Shown piece by piece: positions 1 to 7,616 of a DNA stretch of 35,366 bases. Source of the stretch: Nocardioidaceae bacterium (GTDB lineage: Bacteria; Actinomycetota; Actinomycetes; Propionibacteriales; Nocardioidaceae); NCBI GenBank assembly GCA_025980475.1, contig JAICXL010000023.1, forward strand, positions 1 to 35,366, read 5' to 3'. Under the pieces are notes generated by a model, which saw only the letters and a program-made list of their open reading frames with translations, was not told the origin of the DNA and ran no database searches. Positions within the stretch are counted from its first letter, which is position 1. Each line of letters begins with the position of its first letter. The position numbers were made by a program, and so were the translations under genes.

Positions 1-1
1 C

Positions 2-164
2 CGGCAGCGCGAGGTGCTGACGCTGCGCTACTTCCTCGACCTCTCCGAGCACGAGATCGCCAGCACGCTCGGCATCAGCCCCGGCTCGGTCAAGAGCCAC
101 GCGTCCCGCGGCGCAGCGGCCCCTGCGCCAGCTGCTCGGCCCGGTCCTGGAGGAGGAACGATGA
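2..164 (+). pseudogene. C-terminal part of a SigE-family ECF sigma factor, frameshifted (5' end outside window)
   Basis: The first reading frame encodes a sigma-70 region 4 helix-turn-helix (RQREVLTLRYFLDLSEHEIA, then STLGISPGSVKSHASRG), the part that contacts the -35 box. The frame then runs into a low-complexity Ala/Pro stretch. Removing one C from the CCCC run at 120-123 restores the expected tail (AALRQLLGPVLEEER and a TGA at 162-164), and that TGA overlaps the next ATG as ATGA, as is usual for sigma/anti-sigma pairs. So there is a +1 frameshift, either a real mutation or a homopolymer error. The N-terminal region 2 lies outside the window. The family assignment rests on region 4 only. 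Confidence 0.75.
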
Positions 165-325
165 GAGACCTGCGCACACTCCTGCACGCTGCCGTCGACG
201 ACGTCGAGCCCGAGCTCGGCCTGCCCGAGATCCAGGCCCGCACCGGCACGCGCGGCCGGCTCCGTTGGGCCTCGGGCAGGAGCCGGCCGGTGCCGGAGGA
301 CACCAAGGAGATCGCGGTGCGCTGA
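161..325 (+). CDS. Short anti-sigma-like protein, probably truncated
   Basis: The ATG at 161 has a strong GGAGGAGG ribosome-binding site just upstream and overlaps the inferred sigma stop by 4 nt (ATGA). The 54-residue product starts MRDLRTLLHAAVDDVEPELG and continues to an IQARTGTRGR segment. That resembles the cytoplasmic N-terminus of the small membrane proteins that follow SigE-type sigma genes in actinobacteria, in which a membrane helix follows. Here the frame stops before any hydrophobic segment. It may be a decayed partner of the damaged sigma gene, or a frameshift further hides the rest; I could not find a convincing membrane segment downstream before the next gene at 394. Confidence 0.45.
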   Translation: MRDLRTLLHAAVDDVEPELGLPEIQARTGTRGRLRWASGRSRPVPEDTKEIAVR

Positions 326-381
326 CCCAGGACGTCTGGCTGGTCCTCAGGCAGGGGGGACCGGTCAGCCGCAGTGAGCCG

Positions 382-387
382 TAGCCT
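382..387 (+). promoter_or_regulatory. -10 box of a probable leaderless promoter
   Basis: TAGCCT fits the TAnnnT -10 consensus and is followed by exactly 6 nt (GCGGCC) before the ATG at 394. There is no ribosome-binding site, so transcription would start at or next to the start codon. The spacing is the same at 9996 and 16763, and the GCGGCC spacer is the same at 16763. Confidence 0.55.
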
Positions 388-393
388 GCGGCC

Positions 394-1437
394 ATGGTGC
401 TGACCGGCCGTGCCCTCAACCGGACGCTCTGGGTGCGCCAGCATCTGGCCGAGCCGGTCCGTGCCGACCCGGTCGACACGGTGCGGCACCTCCTCGGACT
501 GCAGGCGCAGGAGGGGAGGTCGCCGTACCTCTCGCTGCGGGCCCGCATCCGCGACTTCGACCCGGGGTCGCTGTCGGCCGCGATCGTCGAGCGCCGGCTG
601 GTGCGGTTGCTGTCCCTGCGCGGCACGGTGCACGTGCTCACTCCGGAGGACGCGGCCACGCTGCGGCCCTGGGTGCAGCCGATGCTGGACCGGATCAGCC
701 GCAGCAACGCCCTCAGCCGGCCAGCACGCGACATCGCCGGCGACGAGCTGGAGTCGGCGACCCGGGAGGCCCTGGCGGAGGGACCACTGCCGGTCGGCGA
801 GCTCGGCGCCCGGCTGTCCGGGACATTCCCGGGCGTGCCGGAGGGTGCTCTGCGGAATGCCGTCTCTGAGCGGGTGCCGCTGGTGCAGCTGCCGCCGCGG
901 GGGCTGTGGAAGCAGGCCGGCGGTGTCGTCTACGACCTGGCCGACCGCTGGCTCGACCGGCCGTTGTCCGAACCGGACCCGAGGGAGTTGGTGCGTCGTT
1001 ACCTGCGCGCGTCCGGGCCCGCGACGCCCGCAGACATGACGAAGTGGTCGTCGGTGACCGGGCTGGCCGGGGTGTTCAATGCGATGGCCGACGAGCTGGT
1101 CAGCCACGAGGCCGAGGACGGCCGAGTGCTGTGGGACGTGCCCGACGCCCCGCTCGCCGACCCGAGCCTGGGCCTGCCGGTGCGGCTGCTCGGCCCCTAC
1201 GACAACCTCTGGCTCTCCCACGCCGAGCGCAGCCGGATCGCCGACCCCAGGGCGCTGAGGCATTGGATGGGCGCGAACGGAGCCGGTGGGTGCGCCCTGT
1301 TCGTCGACGGCTTCCTCGCGGGCACCTGGCGGCTGGTCGAGGGCCACGTCGAGGTCGACCAGGTCCGGGCGTTCACCAAGGGCGAACGCGCCGCACTGGC
1401 CGATGAGGCCGCTCGGGTGGAAGCGTTCCTGTCATGA
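394..1437 (+). CDS. Winged-helix DNA-binding protein of the AlkZ/YcaQ (HTH_42) family
   Basis: The 347-residue protein fits the HTH_42 superfamily (PF06224), which includes Streptomyces AlkZ and E. coli YcaQ, DNA glycosylases that unhook bulky or crosslinked alkylated bases. The diagnostic QxQ catalytic motif is visible as Q37-A-Q39 in LLGLQAQE, followed by SPYLSLRARI. The rest carries the expected winged-helix elements (for example LSLRGTVHVLTPEDAATLRPW) and a C-terminal beta-rich part (VRLLGPYDNLWLSH, ALFVDGFLAGTWR). There is no signal peptide, so it is cytoplasmic. The next gene starts 10 nt after its stop, so the two are probably co-transcribed. The family is clear; glycosylase activity and substrate are inferred. 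Some relatives have no known activity. Confidence 0.8.
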   Translation: MVLTGRALNRTLWVRQHLAEPVRADPVDTVRHLLGLQAQEGRSPYLSLRARIRDFDPGSLSAAIVERRLVRLLSLRGTVHVLTPEDAATLRPWVQPMLDRISRSNALSRPARDIAGDELESATREALAEGPLPVGELGARLSGTFPGVPEGALRNAVSERVPLVQLPPRGLWKQAGGVVYDLADRWLDRPLSEPDPRELVRRYLRASGPATPADMTKWSSVTGLAGVFNAMADELVSHEAEDGRVLWDVPDAPLADPSLGLPVRLLGPYDNLWLSHAERSRIADPRALRHWMGANGAGGCALFVDGFLAGTWRLVEGHVEVDQVRAFTKGERAALADEAARVEAFLS

Positions 1438-1447
1438 GGGACACAGC

Positions 1448-2431
1448 ATGAGGATGCTCGTGCTCGGCGGCACCGCCTGGCTCGGTGGGGCGGTTGTCCG
1501 CCGCGCCCTCGACGAGGGCTGGCAGGTGACCTGCCTGGCGCGCGGGGAGTCGGGTACGACGCCGCACGGCGCCCGCCTGGTCACCGCCGACCGCACCCAG
1601 CCGGGTGCCTATGACGAGGTTGCCCGGGACTGGGACGCGGTCGTCGACGTGGCCAGACAACCCGGACAGGTCCGCTCGGCAGTCGACGCCCTCGGGAGCC
1701 GCGTCGGACACTGGTCGTTCGTCTCGACCTGCAACGTCTACGCCGACCTCGCGCATCCCCTCACCGAGGAAAGCGCACTCCGTCAGCCGGTCACCGGCGA
1801 CGTGGCGAGTGCCGAGGAGTACGGCGAGGGCAAGGTTGCCTGCGAGCGGGCGGTGGCCGCCCTGCCGCGCCACCTCATCTGGCGGGCCGGCCTCATCGGC
1901 GGCCCGGGCGACCCGTCGGACCGGTTCGGCTACTGGGTCTCCCGGTTAGCCCTGGCCGGATCCGAAGCCGTGCTCGTGCCGGACATCCCCGAGCAACCGG
2001 TGCAGGTGGTCGACGTGCGCGACCTCGCGGTGTGGATCGTGCGAGCAGCGAGTGACGGGATGACAGGAGTCTTCAACGCGGCCGGCGACCAGGCGTCCTT
2101 CGGCTCGGTGGTCGACCTGGCCGCAGCCGTTGCCGGGTTCACCGGAGAGCGTGTCCGCGCCGACCCCCAGTGGCTGCTCGACCACGGCGTGCAGCACTGG
2201 GCGGGACCGCGGTCGCTGCCGTTGTGGCTGCCCGACGACTCGCTCGGCATGATGCAGAAGTCCGTCGATCGGGCCCGGGGCGCAGGCTTCCCGCCCCGAC
2301 CCCTTGCGGAGGCGCTGTCGGACACCCTGGCCGACGAGCGCGCCCGCGGTTTCGACCGCGCCCGCCGCGCCGGGATCACCCGCGCCGACGAGCTGGCCCT
2401 CCTCGCCGACCCGTCACTTTTGGCGCGCTGA
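1448..2431 (+). CDS. NAD(P)-dependent epimerase/dehydratase family protein (extended SDR)
   Basis: A 327-residue Rossmann-fold protein. The N-terminal dinucleotide-binding signature is MRMLVLGGTAWLGGAVVRRA (residues 1-20, G7-G8-x4-G13). A conserved FVSTCNVYAD segment sits where extended SDRs keep the active-site Ser, and a later YGEGKVACE supplies the Tyr-x3-Lys pair. An FNAAGD element follows near the C-terminal third. The start at 1448 has GAGGG 8 nt upstream. The substrate cannot be read from the sequence. The last codons (around 2405-2431) coincide with the first copy of the intergenic repeat, so the C-terminal tail is partly encoded by repeat DNA. Confidence 0.8.
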   Translation: MRMLVLGGTAWLGGAVVRRALDEGWQVTCLARGESGTTPHGARLVTADRTQPGAYDEVARDWDAVVDVARQPGQVRSAVDALGSRVGHWSFVSTCNVYADLAHPLTEESALRQPVTGDVASAEEYGEGKVACERAVAALPRHLIWRAGLIGGPGDPSDRFGYWVSRLALAGSEAVLVPDIPEQPVQVVDVRDLAVWIVRAASDGMTGVFNAAGDQASFGSVVDLAAAVAGFTGERVRADPQWLLDHGVQHWAGPRSLPLWLPDDSLGMMQKSVDRARGAGFPPRPLAEALSDTLADERARGFDRARRAGITRADELALLADPSLLAR

Positions 2432-2653
2432 GACCGCCGAGGCGTCAAAATGGTGCGCCCCGGACCCCGCGAGGCGTCAGTTCTGGCGCGCCAGCACCCG
2501 CCGAGGCGTCAACTTCGGCGCGCGCCTCAGTGGGCAGTTTTTTGAGGTGACCTCTCGGCGCTCAGGCCGCGCCAAAACTGACCTGTCGGCGCTCAGGCCG
2601 CGCCAAAACTGACCTCTCGGCAGGTCGGGGCGCGCCAAAGGTGACGGGTCACC
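2405..2653. repeat. Array of eight copies of a dispersed ~24-bp repeat, in two facing sets
   Basis: Four copies read forward (2405-2428, 2435-2458, 2468-2491, 2499-2523) and four in the reverse orientation (2546-2564 partial, 2569-2595, 2600-2620, 2631-2653). On the reverse-complement strand the best copies read CGCCGACAGGTCAGTTTTGG followed by CGC. Most of the forward copies carry CGCCGAGGCGTCA, a variable TT-rich core and GGCGCGC. The array fills the space between two convergent genes. The same repeat recurs at 12475-12633. The opposed sets could pair as long imperfect hairpins at the ends of both transcripts. I see no open reading frame of its own here. Confidence 0.85.
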
Positions 2654-2659
2654 AGCGCG

Positions 2660-3391
2660 TCACCAGCGCGTCGTGCGCGAGAGCAGCGCGGCTGCGGCAA
2701 CGACGCCGGCGGTCGAGGTGCGCAGCACCGAGGACCCCAGCCGCACCACCGCCGCGGAGGAGAATGCCTCGAGCTCCTCTTCGGTGATGCCGCCCTCGGG
2801 CCCGACGACGACGACGATCGACCCCGCCATGGGCACGTCCAGCCCGGAGACCCGGGCGGAGGCCGTCTCGTGCAGCACCAGGCCGAGGTCCGCGGTGGCC
2901 AGCAGGTCGGCGACGTCGGCCGTGGACGCTACGTCGGCCACCGAGGGGAACCACGCTCGCCGGGACTGCTTGGCCGCCTGCCGGGCAGTGGCGCGCCACC
3001 TCGACAGGGACTTCCCGACGCGGTCGCCGCGCCACACGGCGACGCAGCGGGCCGCCGCCCACGGCACGACCCGGTCGACACCAACCTCGGTCAGCAGCTC
3101 GACGGCCAGCTCGCCGCGCTCGCCCTTGGGGATCGCCTGCACGACGGTGACCGACGGCTGCTCCCGCGGCACCACCGTGACGGCCAGGACGCGCGCGGTC
3201 AGCGACGCCTTCGCGGTCGCCACCACCTCGCAGGTCGCGGCGGCGCCGGCCCCGTCGGTGAGCACGATCCGCTCACCAGGACGCAGCCGACGTACGACGA
3301 CGGCATGGCGGCCCTCGTCGCCGGCGAGGCCGACCTCGTCGCCGGCCGTCAGACCGGCGGCGCCGTCGGCCACGAAGACCGGCAGGCTCAC
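2660..3391 (-). CDS. rsmE: 16S rRNA (uracil1498-N3)-methyltransferase
   Basis: A 243-residue SPOUT-class (trefoil knot) methyltransferase that makes m3U1498 in 16S rRNA using S-adenosylmethionine. The N-terminal PUA-like part carries GDEGRHAVVVRRLRPGERIVL. The knot is seen at the C-terminus: VVVVGPEGGITEEELEAF, then VRLGSSVLRTSTAG, which form the cofactor site. The start is GTG at 3391, 8 nt after the dnaJ stop, so it is the distal gene of hrcA-dnaJ-rsmE. This order is common in Actinobacteria and many Firmicutes. An 11-bp tandem duplication (TCACCAGCGCG, 2649-2659 and 2660-2670) covers the stop codon. Confidence 0.93.
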   Translation of the reverse strand: MSLPVFVADGAAGLTAGDEVGLAGDEGRHAVVVRRLRPGERIVLTDGAGAAATCEVVATAKASLTARVLAVTVVPREQPSVTVVQAIPKGERGELAVELLTEVGVDRVVPWAAARCVAVWRGDRVGKSLSRWRATARQAAKQSRRAWFPSVADVASTADVADLLATADLGLVLHETASARVSGLDVPMAGSIVVVVGPEGGITEEELEAFSSAAVVRLGSSVLRTSTAGVVAAAALLSRTTRW

Positions 3392-3399
3392 TGATCAGC

Positions 3400-4566
3400 T
3401 CACCGGGGTCCGAAGGCGTCGCGGAGCCGGCCGAAGACCGACTTGTGGGTCGGGTGGATCTTGCCGTCCGGCGACTCCTCGTGGCGCAGCGTGGCCAGCT
3501 CGCGCAGCAGCTCCTCCTGTCGGTCGTCGAGACGTGTCGGGGTCTCCACCTCGACGGTCACCACGAGGTCGCCTCGCACCTGGGAGCGCAGGGAAGGCAC
3601 GCCGTACCCCCGCAGCACCTGCTCGGTACCCGACTGGGTGCCCGGCCGGATGTCGAGGTCGACCCAGGGCTGGACGTCGGAGTCGGCCTCGGCGGTGTCG
3701 GCCTCGAGCAGCGGCATCTCGACCGTAGTGCCCAGGGCAGCCGCGGTCATCGGCACCGCGACGGTGCACCGCAGGTTGTTGCCGTCGCGGTTGAAGACCG
3801 GGTGGGGCGCGACCTGGATCTCGACGTAGAGGTCACCGGGAGGACCACCACCGGGGCCCACCTCCCCCTCGCCACCGAGTTGCACCCGGGTGCCGTGGTC
3901 GACGCCGGCCGGGATCTTCACGGTGATCGTGCGACGCGACCGGACCCGGCCGTCGCCGGCGCACTCGCGGCACGGCTCGGGGATGATCTCGCCGTAGCCG
4001 CGGCACGCCGCGCACGGCCGGAGCGTGCGGATCTCACCGAGGAAGGAGCGCTGCACCTGCTGCACCTCGCCCCGCCCGTGGCAGGTCTCGCAGGTGACGG
4101 GGTGGCTGCCCGGCGCCGCGCCGGAGCCCTGGCAGGTGCCGCAGAGCACGGCCGTGTCGACCTTGAGCTCGCGGGTCACACCGAACGCCGCTTCGGCGAG
4201 CTGGACGTCGAGGCGCACCAGCGCGTCCTGGCCACGACGGGTGCGCGGCCGTGGTCCCCGGCCGGCGGCGCCCCCGGCCTGCCCCCCGAAGAAGGCGTCC
4301 ATGATGTCGGTGAAGGAGAACCCGGCGCCCTGGCCGAAGCCGCCGCCCTGGCCGAAGGGGTCGCCGCCGAGGTCGTACATCCGCCGCTTCTCGGGGTCCG
4401 ACAGCACCTCGTAGGCCGCGGTGACCTCCTTGAACCGCTCCTGGGTGTCGGGGTCGGGGTTCACGTCGGGGTGCAGCTGCCGCGCGAGCCGGCGGTAGGC
4501 CTTCTTGATCGTGTCGGGGTCGGCGTCGCGGTCGACGCCGAGGATCTCGTAGGGGTCCTGGGTCAC
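3400..4566 (-). CDS. dnaJ: Chaperone protein DnaJ (hrcA-linked DnaJ2 type)
   Basis: A 388-residue class I Hsp40 that stimulates DnaK ATPase. The J-domain occupies residues 1-70 with HPD at 32-34 ([13 protein letters not shown]). A Gly/Phe-rich linker follows ([18 protein letters not shown]). The zinc-finger region has four CxxCxGxG repeats ([32 protein letters not shown]), then the two C-terminal substrate-binding domains. The GTG start at 4566 lies 26 nt after the hrcA stop, so it is expressed from the CIRCE-controlled promoter. Actinobacteria usually have a second dnaJ in the dnaK operon; this is the hrcA-linked copy. Confidence 0.95.
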   Translation of the reverse strand: MTQDPYEILGVDRDADPDTIKKAYRRLARQLHPDVNPDPDTQERFKEVTAAYEVLSDPEKRRMYDLGGDPFGQGGGFGQGAGFSFTDIMDAFFGGQAGGAAGRGPRPRTRRGQDALVRLDVQLAEAAFGVTRELKVDTAVLCGTCQGSGAAPGSHPVTCETCHGRGEVQQVQRSFLGEIRTLRPCAACRGYGEIIPEPCRECAGDGRVRSRRTITVKIPAGVDHGTRVQLGGEGEVGPGGGPPGDLYVEIQVAPHPVFNRDGNNLRCTVAVPMTAAALGTTVEMPLLEADTAEADSDVQPWVDLDIRPGTQSGTEQVLRGYGVPSLRSQVRGDLVVTVEVETPTRLDDRQEELLRELATLRHEESPDGKIHPTHKSVFGRLRDAFGPR

Positions 4567-4592
4567 AAGGTTCTTTCGTTGTCGAGAGACGG

Positions 4593-5621
4593 TCAGGAAC
4601 GGGAGTCGTCGAGGATGGTGGAGACGTAGCGGGCGACCGCACGGACCGCGGCCATCGAGCCGGGGTAGTCCATCCGCGTAGGCCCGACCACGCCCAGCGA
4701 GCCGACCGACTCCTCCCCGGGACCGTAGCCGGTCGCCACCACCGAGGTGCGGGACAGCTCCTCGTAGGGGCCCTCCGCCCCGATACGCACCCTCAGCGTC
4801 GACGGCGAGGTCGCCTCGCCGAGCAGCTTCAGCAGGACGACGTGCTCCTCGAGCGCCTCGAGCATCGGCTTGATCGAGGTCTCGAAGCCCTCGCCGAAGC
4901 GGGCCAGGTTGGAGGTGCCGCCGACCACGACGCGTTCGTCGGAGCGGTGGTTGGACATTGCCTCGACCAGCGAGGCGACGATCAGGGCGGCCGGTGTGCT
5001 CCCGTGGGCTACCTGCTCGGGCAGCGCGGCCAGGGCGGCGACCGCGTCGGTGATCCGCTCCCCCATCGCGGCCCGGTTGAGCCGGCGGCGGAGGTCGGCC
5101 ACGGCCTCGTCGTCGAGCTCTTCGGGCAGCTCGACCAGTCGCTGCTCCACGCGGCCGGTGGACAGGATCAGCACCAGGAGCAGCCGCGTAGGGGTGAGCG
5201 CGACCACCTCGATGTGGCGCACCGTCGAGCGGGCCAGCGTGGGGTACTGCACGATCGCGACCTGCTGGGTCAGCTGTGCGAGCAGCCGGACGCTGCGCCC
5301 GATCACGTCGTCGAGGTCGTTGGCGCCCTCGAGGAACGAAGCGATCGCCCGCCGCTCGGCCGGCGACATCGGCTTCAGCGTGGTCAGGCGGTCGACGAAG
5401 AGCCGGTAGCCCTTGTCGGTCGGGATCCGCCCGGCACTGGTGTGCGGCTGCGCGATTAGGCCGTCCTCCTCGAGCGCCGCCATGTCGTTGCGCACCGTCG
5501 CCGGCGACACCCCGAGGCGGTGCCGCTCGACGAGCGTCTTGCTGCCGACCGGCTCCTGCGTGGCGACGTAGTCCTCGACGATCGCGCGCAGCACGGCGAG
5601 TCGGCGGTCGTCCTGCACCAC
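4593..5621 (-). CDS. hrcA: Heat-inducible transcription repressor HrcA
   Basis: About 342 residues. The N-terminal winged helix is clear ([45 protein letters not shown]), followed by [19 protein letters not shown], the best-conserved stretch of HrcA. The protein binds CIRCE and represses heat-shock genes; folding of HrcA depends on GroEL in well-studied species. A CIRCE palindrome lies 30 nt upstream of the start, so it is autoregulated. Three GTG codons are possible starts (5627, 5621, 5618). I chose 5621 because an AGGAGG sequence sits 5 nt before it, whereas that sequence abuts the GTG at 5627. Confidence 0.93.
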   Translation of the reverse strand: MVQDDRRLAVLRAIVEDYVATQEPVGSKTLVERHRLGVSPATVRNDMAALEEDGLIAQPHTSAGRIPTDKGYRLFVDRLTTLKPMSPAERRAIASFLEGANDLDDVIGRSVRLLAQLTQQVAIVQYPTLARSTVRHIEVVALTPTRLLLVLILSTGRVEQRLVELPEELDDEAVADLRRRLNRAAMGERITDAVAALAALPEQVAHGSTPAALIVASLVEAMSNHRSDERVVVGGTSNLARFGEGFETSIKPMLEALEEHVVLLKLLGEATSPSTLRVRIGAEGPYEELSRTSVVATGYGPGEESVGSLGVVGPTRMDYPGSMAAVRAVARYVSTILDDSRS

Positions 5622-5650
5622 GTCCACCTCCTCAGCCTCGGCGACACCTC

Positions 5651-5675
5651 TGGCACTCGACTTTCCTGAGTGCCA
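5651..5675. promoter_or_regulatory. CIRCE operator (HrcA binding site)
   Basis: TGGCACTC, a 9-nt spacer, then GAGTGCCA: a perfect inverted repeat with the CIRCE layout (consensus half site TTAGCACTC, spacer N9). On the minus strand the extended half is TTGGCACTC. It lies between hrcA (minus) and the divergent metallo-beta-lactamase-fold gene (plus), so it could act on both promoters. A TAGGAT sequence just upstream on the minus strand is a candidate hrcA -10 box. Confidence 0.9.
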
Positions 5676-5683
5676 ATCCTACT

Positions 5684-5689
5684 AGGCTG
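5684..5689 (+). promoter_or_regulatory. -10 box of a probable leaderless promoter, next to CIRCE
   Basis: TAGGCT followed by 7 nt and the GTG at 5697, with no ribosome-binding site. The box begins 8 nt after the end of CIRCE, so HrcA bound there would cover the -35 region of this promoter. Confidence 0.5.
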
Positions 5690-5696
5690 GTTCCCC

Positions 5697-6572
5697 GTGG
5701 CGGAGTTCATGGAGGTCGCAGACCGGTGCTGGGTCGCCCGGCACCGGTGGTTCGACGTCAACGTCAGCGTGGTCGCCGGCGCGCGCGGGGTGCTCGTCGT
5801 GGACACGCACGCCTCGGCCGCAGCGGCCCGCGAGGTGGTCGAGGACGTGCGGCGCCTGACGAGCAGCCGGGGACTGGCACCGGTCGTCGCCGTGGTGAAC
5901 ACCCACGAGCACTTCGACCACACCTTCGGCAACGCCACCATGCTGGAGGCGTTCGGCGAGGTGCGCACCATCGCCCACGAAGTGGCCGCCGAGCGGACCG
6001 TGCCGGCGGGTGAGCGCATCAAGCAGGCGTACGACGACGACCGCGACGACCCGCACCGCGACGAGGTGCTGGCGACGCAGGTCGTCGCGGCGACCGAGAC
6101 GTTCTCGTCCGCACGCGCGCTGGACCTGGGCGACCGGCTCGTCGAGCTGGTCCATCCCGGGCGCGGCCACACGGGCGGCGACCTCGTCGCCCGGGTGCCG
6201 GACGCCGACATCCTGCTGGCCGGCGACCTGGTCGAGGAGTCAACCGTCCGCCACGGGGTGCCGGGCTTCGGTGAGGACTGCTGGCCGCTGGACTGGCCGC
6301 TGAGCCTCGACCTCGTGCTCGGCCTGGTCGGCCCGGAGACGGTCGTGGTGCCGGGGCACGGAGCACCGGTCGGGCGCGACTTCGTCTCGGAGCAGCGCTC
6401 GGCGATCGGGATCGTCGCCGAGACGATCCGCGACCTGGCCGCCCGCGGGGTGCCGGTCGACCAGGCCCTGGCGGCCGCCGACTGGCCCTATCCACCCGAG
6501 GACCTCGCTGCGGCCGTGCGCCGCGGCTATGAGCAGCTGCCGCGCTCGTCGAAGCGGCTGCCGCTGCTCTGA
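5697..6572 (+). CDS. Metallo-beta-lactamase-fold hydrolase
   Basis: A 291-residue protein. The zinc-binding HxHxDH motif is H70, H72, D74, H75 (NTHEHFDHTFGN). GHTGGD supplies the next His, GDLVEE the bridging Asp region, and VVPGHGAP the last His. The fold is that of glyoxalase II/SoxH-like hydrolases; the substrate is not readable. A start inside CIRCE (5670) would be possible on open frame alone but is unlikely; the GTG at 5697 fits the leaderless pattern. It is divergent from hrcA and shares the intergenic region with CIRCE. It ends 7 nt from the convergent DUF1707 gene. Confidence 0.8.
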   Translation: MAEFMEVADRCWVARHRWFDVNVSVVAGARGVLVVDTHASAAAAREVVEDVRRLTSSRGLAPVVAVVNTHEHFDHTFGNATMLEAFGEVRTIAHEVAAERTVPAGERIKQAYDDDRDDPHRDEVLATQVVAATETFSSARALDLGDRLVELVHPGRGHTGGDLVARVPDADILLAGDLVEESTVRHGVPGFGEDCWPLDWPLSLDLVLGLVGPETVVVPGHGAPVGRDFVSEQRSAIGIVAETIRDLAARGVPVDQALAAADWPYPPEDLAAAVRRGYEQLPRSSKRLPLL

Positions 6573-6579
6573 CGGCCGC

Positions 6580-6966
6580 TCACCAGCGCCGGCACGCCAC
6601 CCGACGGAGCACGAACCACGCCAGCAGCCCGAAGAGGATCACCGGCAGGTGGGTGAGCGCGGTCAGGCCGATGAGGATCACGACCACCGGCAGCAACGGC
6701 AGCGGCCACCAGCCGTGGGCGCGGCCGGGCCCTGCGATGCGGGGCCGGTGCTCCGCCTGCGGCCGCCCGGCCCCGACACCGGGCAGGTCGGCGAACAGCG
6801 GCCGCAGGTCGGCGTTCGTGCGGGCGGCCCAAGCCGCCTCGCAGCGCTCGTCGTACTCCTCGCGGGTGAGCCTGCCGTCGGCGTAGTGCTCGCCGAGCGC
6901 CCGGGCGGCGGACTCCCGGTCGGCGTCGGAGATCCGGATCCGGTCCGGGTCGTAGCGAGTGTCCAT
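6580..6966 (-). CDS. DUF1707 (SHOCT-like) membrane protein
   Basis: A 128-residue protein. The N-terminal DUF1707 domain is recognisable from IRISDADRESAARALGEHYA, then DGRLTREEYDERCEAAWAAR and TNADLRPLFADLP. The C-terminus has a hydrophobic hairpin (WWPLPLLPVVVILIGLTALT, then LPVILFGLLAWFVL) and a basic end. Function is unknown for the family; such proteins are usual in Actinobacteria. Its ATG overlaps the TGA of the padR gene by 1 nt, so the two are translationally coupled and probably controlled together by the PadR protein. Confidence 0.8.
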   Translation of the reverse strand: MDTRYDPDRIRISDADRESAARALGEHYADGRLTREEYDERCEAAWAARTNADLRPLFADLPGVGAGRPQAEHRPRIAGPGRAHGWWPLPLLPVVVILIGLTALTHLPVILFGLLAWFVLRRVACRRW

Positions 6967-7562
6967 CACGCCTCCTCCTCCTCGGGGCCGTCCGCGAGCA
7001 ACCCGAAGAGCTGCCGGCGCGTGTCGGCCAGGATCTCGGCGGCCCGCTCCAGCTGTCCGGGCGAGCCCGTGGTGACGATCTGCCAGACGGCGCCCATCAG
7101 CTGGCCGATCACCGGCTTGAGGCCCGTGTCGGACGGCTGCTCGTCGTCGAAGGGTGTCCACACCGCGTCGAGCTCCTCCGTGTGGTCGGCGACGTACTCC
7201 TGGCCGACCGCCGTGAGCCGCAGCAGCTTTCGGCCGCCCTCGGCCACGGTCTCGACGAGGCCCTCGTCCTCGAGCTGGGCGATCGTGGGGTAGACCGAGC
7301 CCGGGCTGGGCCGCCAGGCACCGCGGCTGCGCTCGGTGATCCGCTGGATGACCTGGTAGCCGTTGAGCGACTCCTCGCCACGGAGCACGTCCAGGATCCC
7401 GGTGCGCACATCCCCGCGACGGACCCGGGGGCCGCGGACGGGGCCCGGTGAGTGCCCCCAAGCGCCACCGAGGAGCTGCAGAACCCACGGCGGCGGACCG
7501 GCCGGGCCGCCGGCTCCTGGACCGAACACCGGCGGTCCCCACCCTCGTCCACGATGACCCAT
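6966..7562 (-). CDS. PadR-family transcriptional regulator
   Basis: A 198-residue protein. After a Gly/Pro/Trp-rich 50-residue extension comes the PadR winged helix: VRTGILDVLRGEESLNGYQV, IQRITERSRGAWRPSPGSVY, PTIAQLEDEGLVETV. The C-terminal part is a helical dimerisation segment ending in an acidic tail. The ATG at 7562 has GGAG 6 nt upstream. The AT-rich palindrome region at 7582-7610 just upstream is the likely operator. PadR proteins typically repress themselves and a linked membrane protein, which fits the coupled DUF1707 gene; the inducing signal is unknown. Confidence 0.88.
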   Translation of the reverse strand: MGHRGRGWGPPVFGPGAGGPAGPPPWVLQLLGGAWGHSPGPVRGPRVRRGDVRTGILDVLRGEESLNGYQVIQRITERSRGAWRPSPGSVYPTIAQLEDEGLVETVAEGGRKLLRLTAVGQEYVADHTEELDAVWTPFDDEQPSDTGLKPVIGQLMGAVWQIVTTGSPGQLERAAEILADTRRQLFGLLADGPEEEEA

Positions 7563-7581
7563 GGAAATCTCCTCGTCGACT

Positions 7582-7610
7582 CTCGCGATGCATTGACGAT
7601 ATATCGCGAG
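7582..7610. promoter_or_regulatory. Probable PadR operator (nested palindromes)
   Basis: CTCGCGAT (7582-7589) and ATCGCGAG (7603-7610) form an 8-bp inverted repeat 13 nt apart. Inside lies CGATATATCG (7597-7606), a perfect 10-bp palindrome that is strikingly AT-rich for this DNA. It is 20 nt upstream of the padR start and just past the end of the protease gene, so it would overlap the padR promoter. Confidence 0.6.
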
Positions 7611-7616
7611 TGGTCG

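Noticed and set aside
28-1347. 439-codon minus-strand open frame
   Set aside because: Shadow of the AlkZ-like and sigma genes in high-GC DNA; Arg/Pro/His-rich and without any recognisable domain.
2405-2653. CRISPR array
   Set aside because: Copies flip orientation, spacers are short and uneven, and no cas gene is present.
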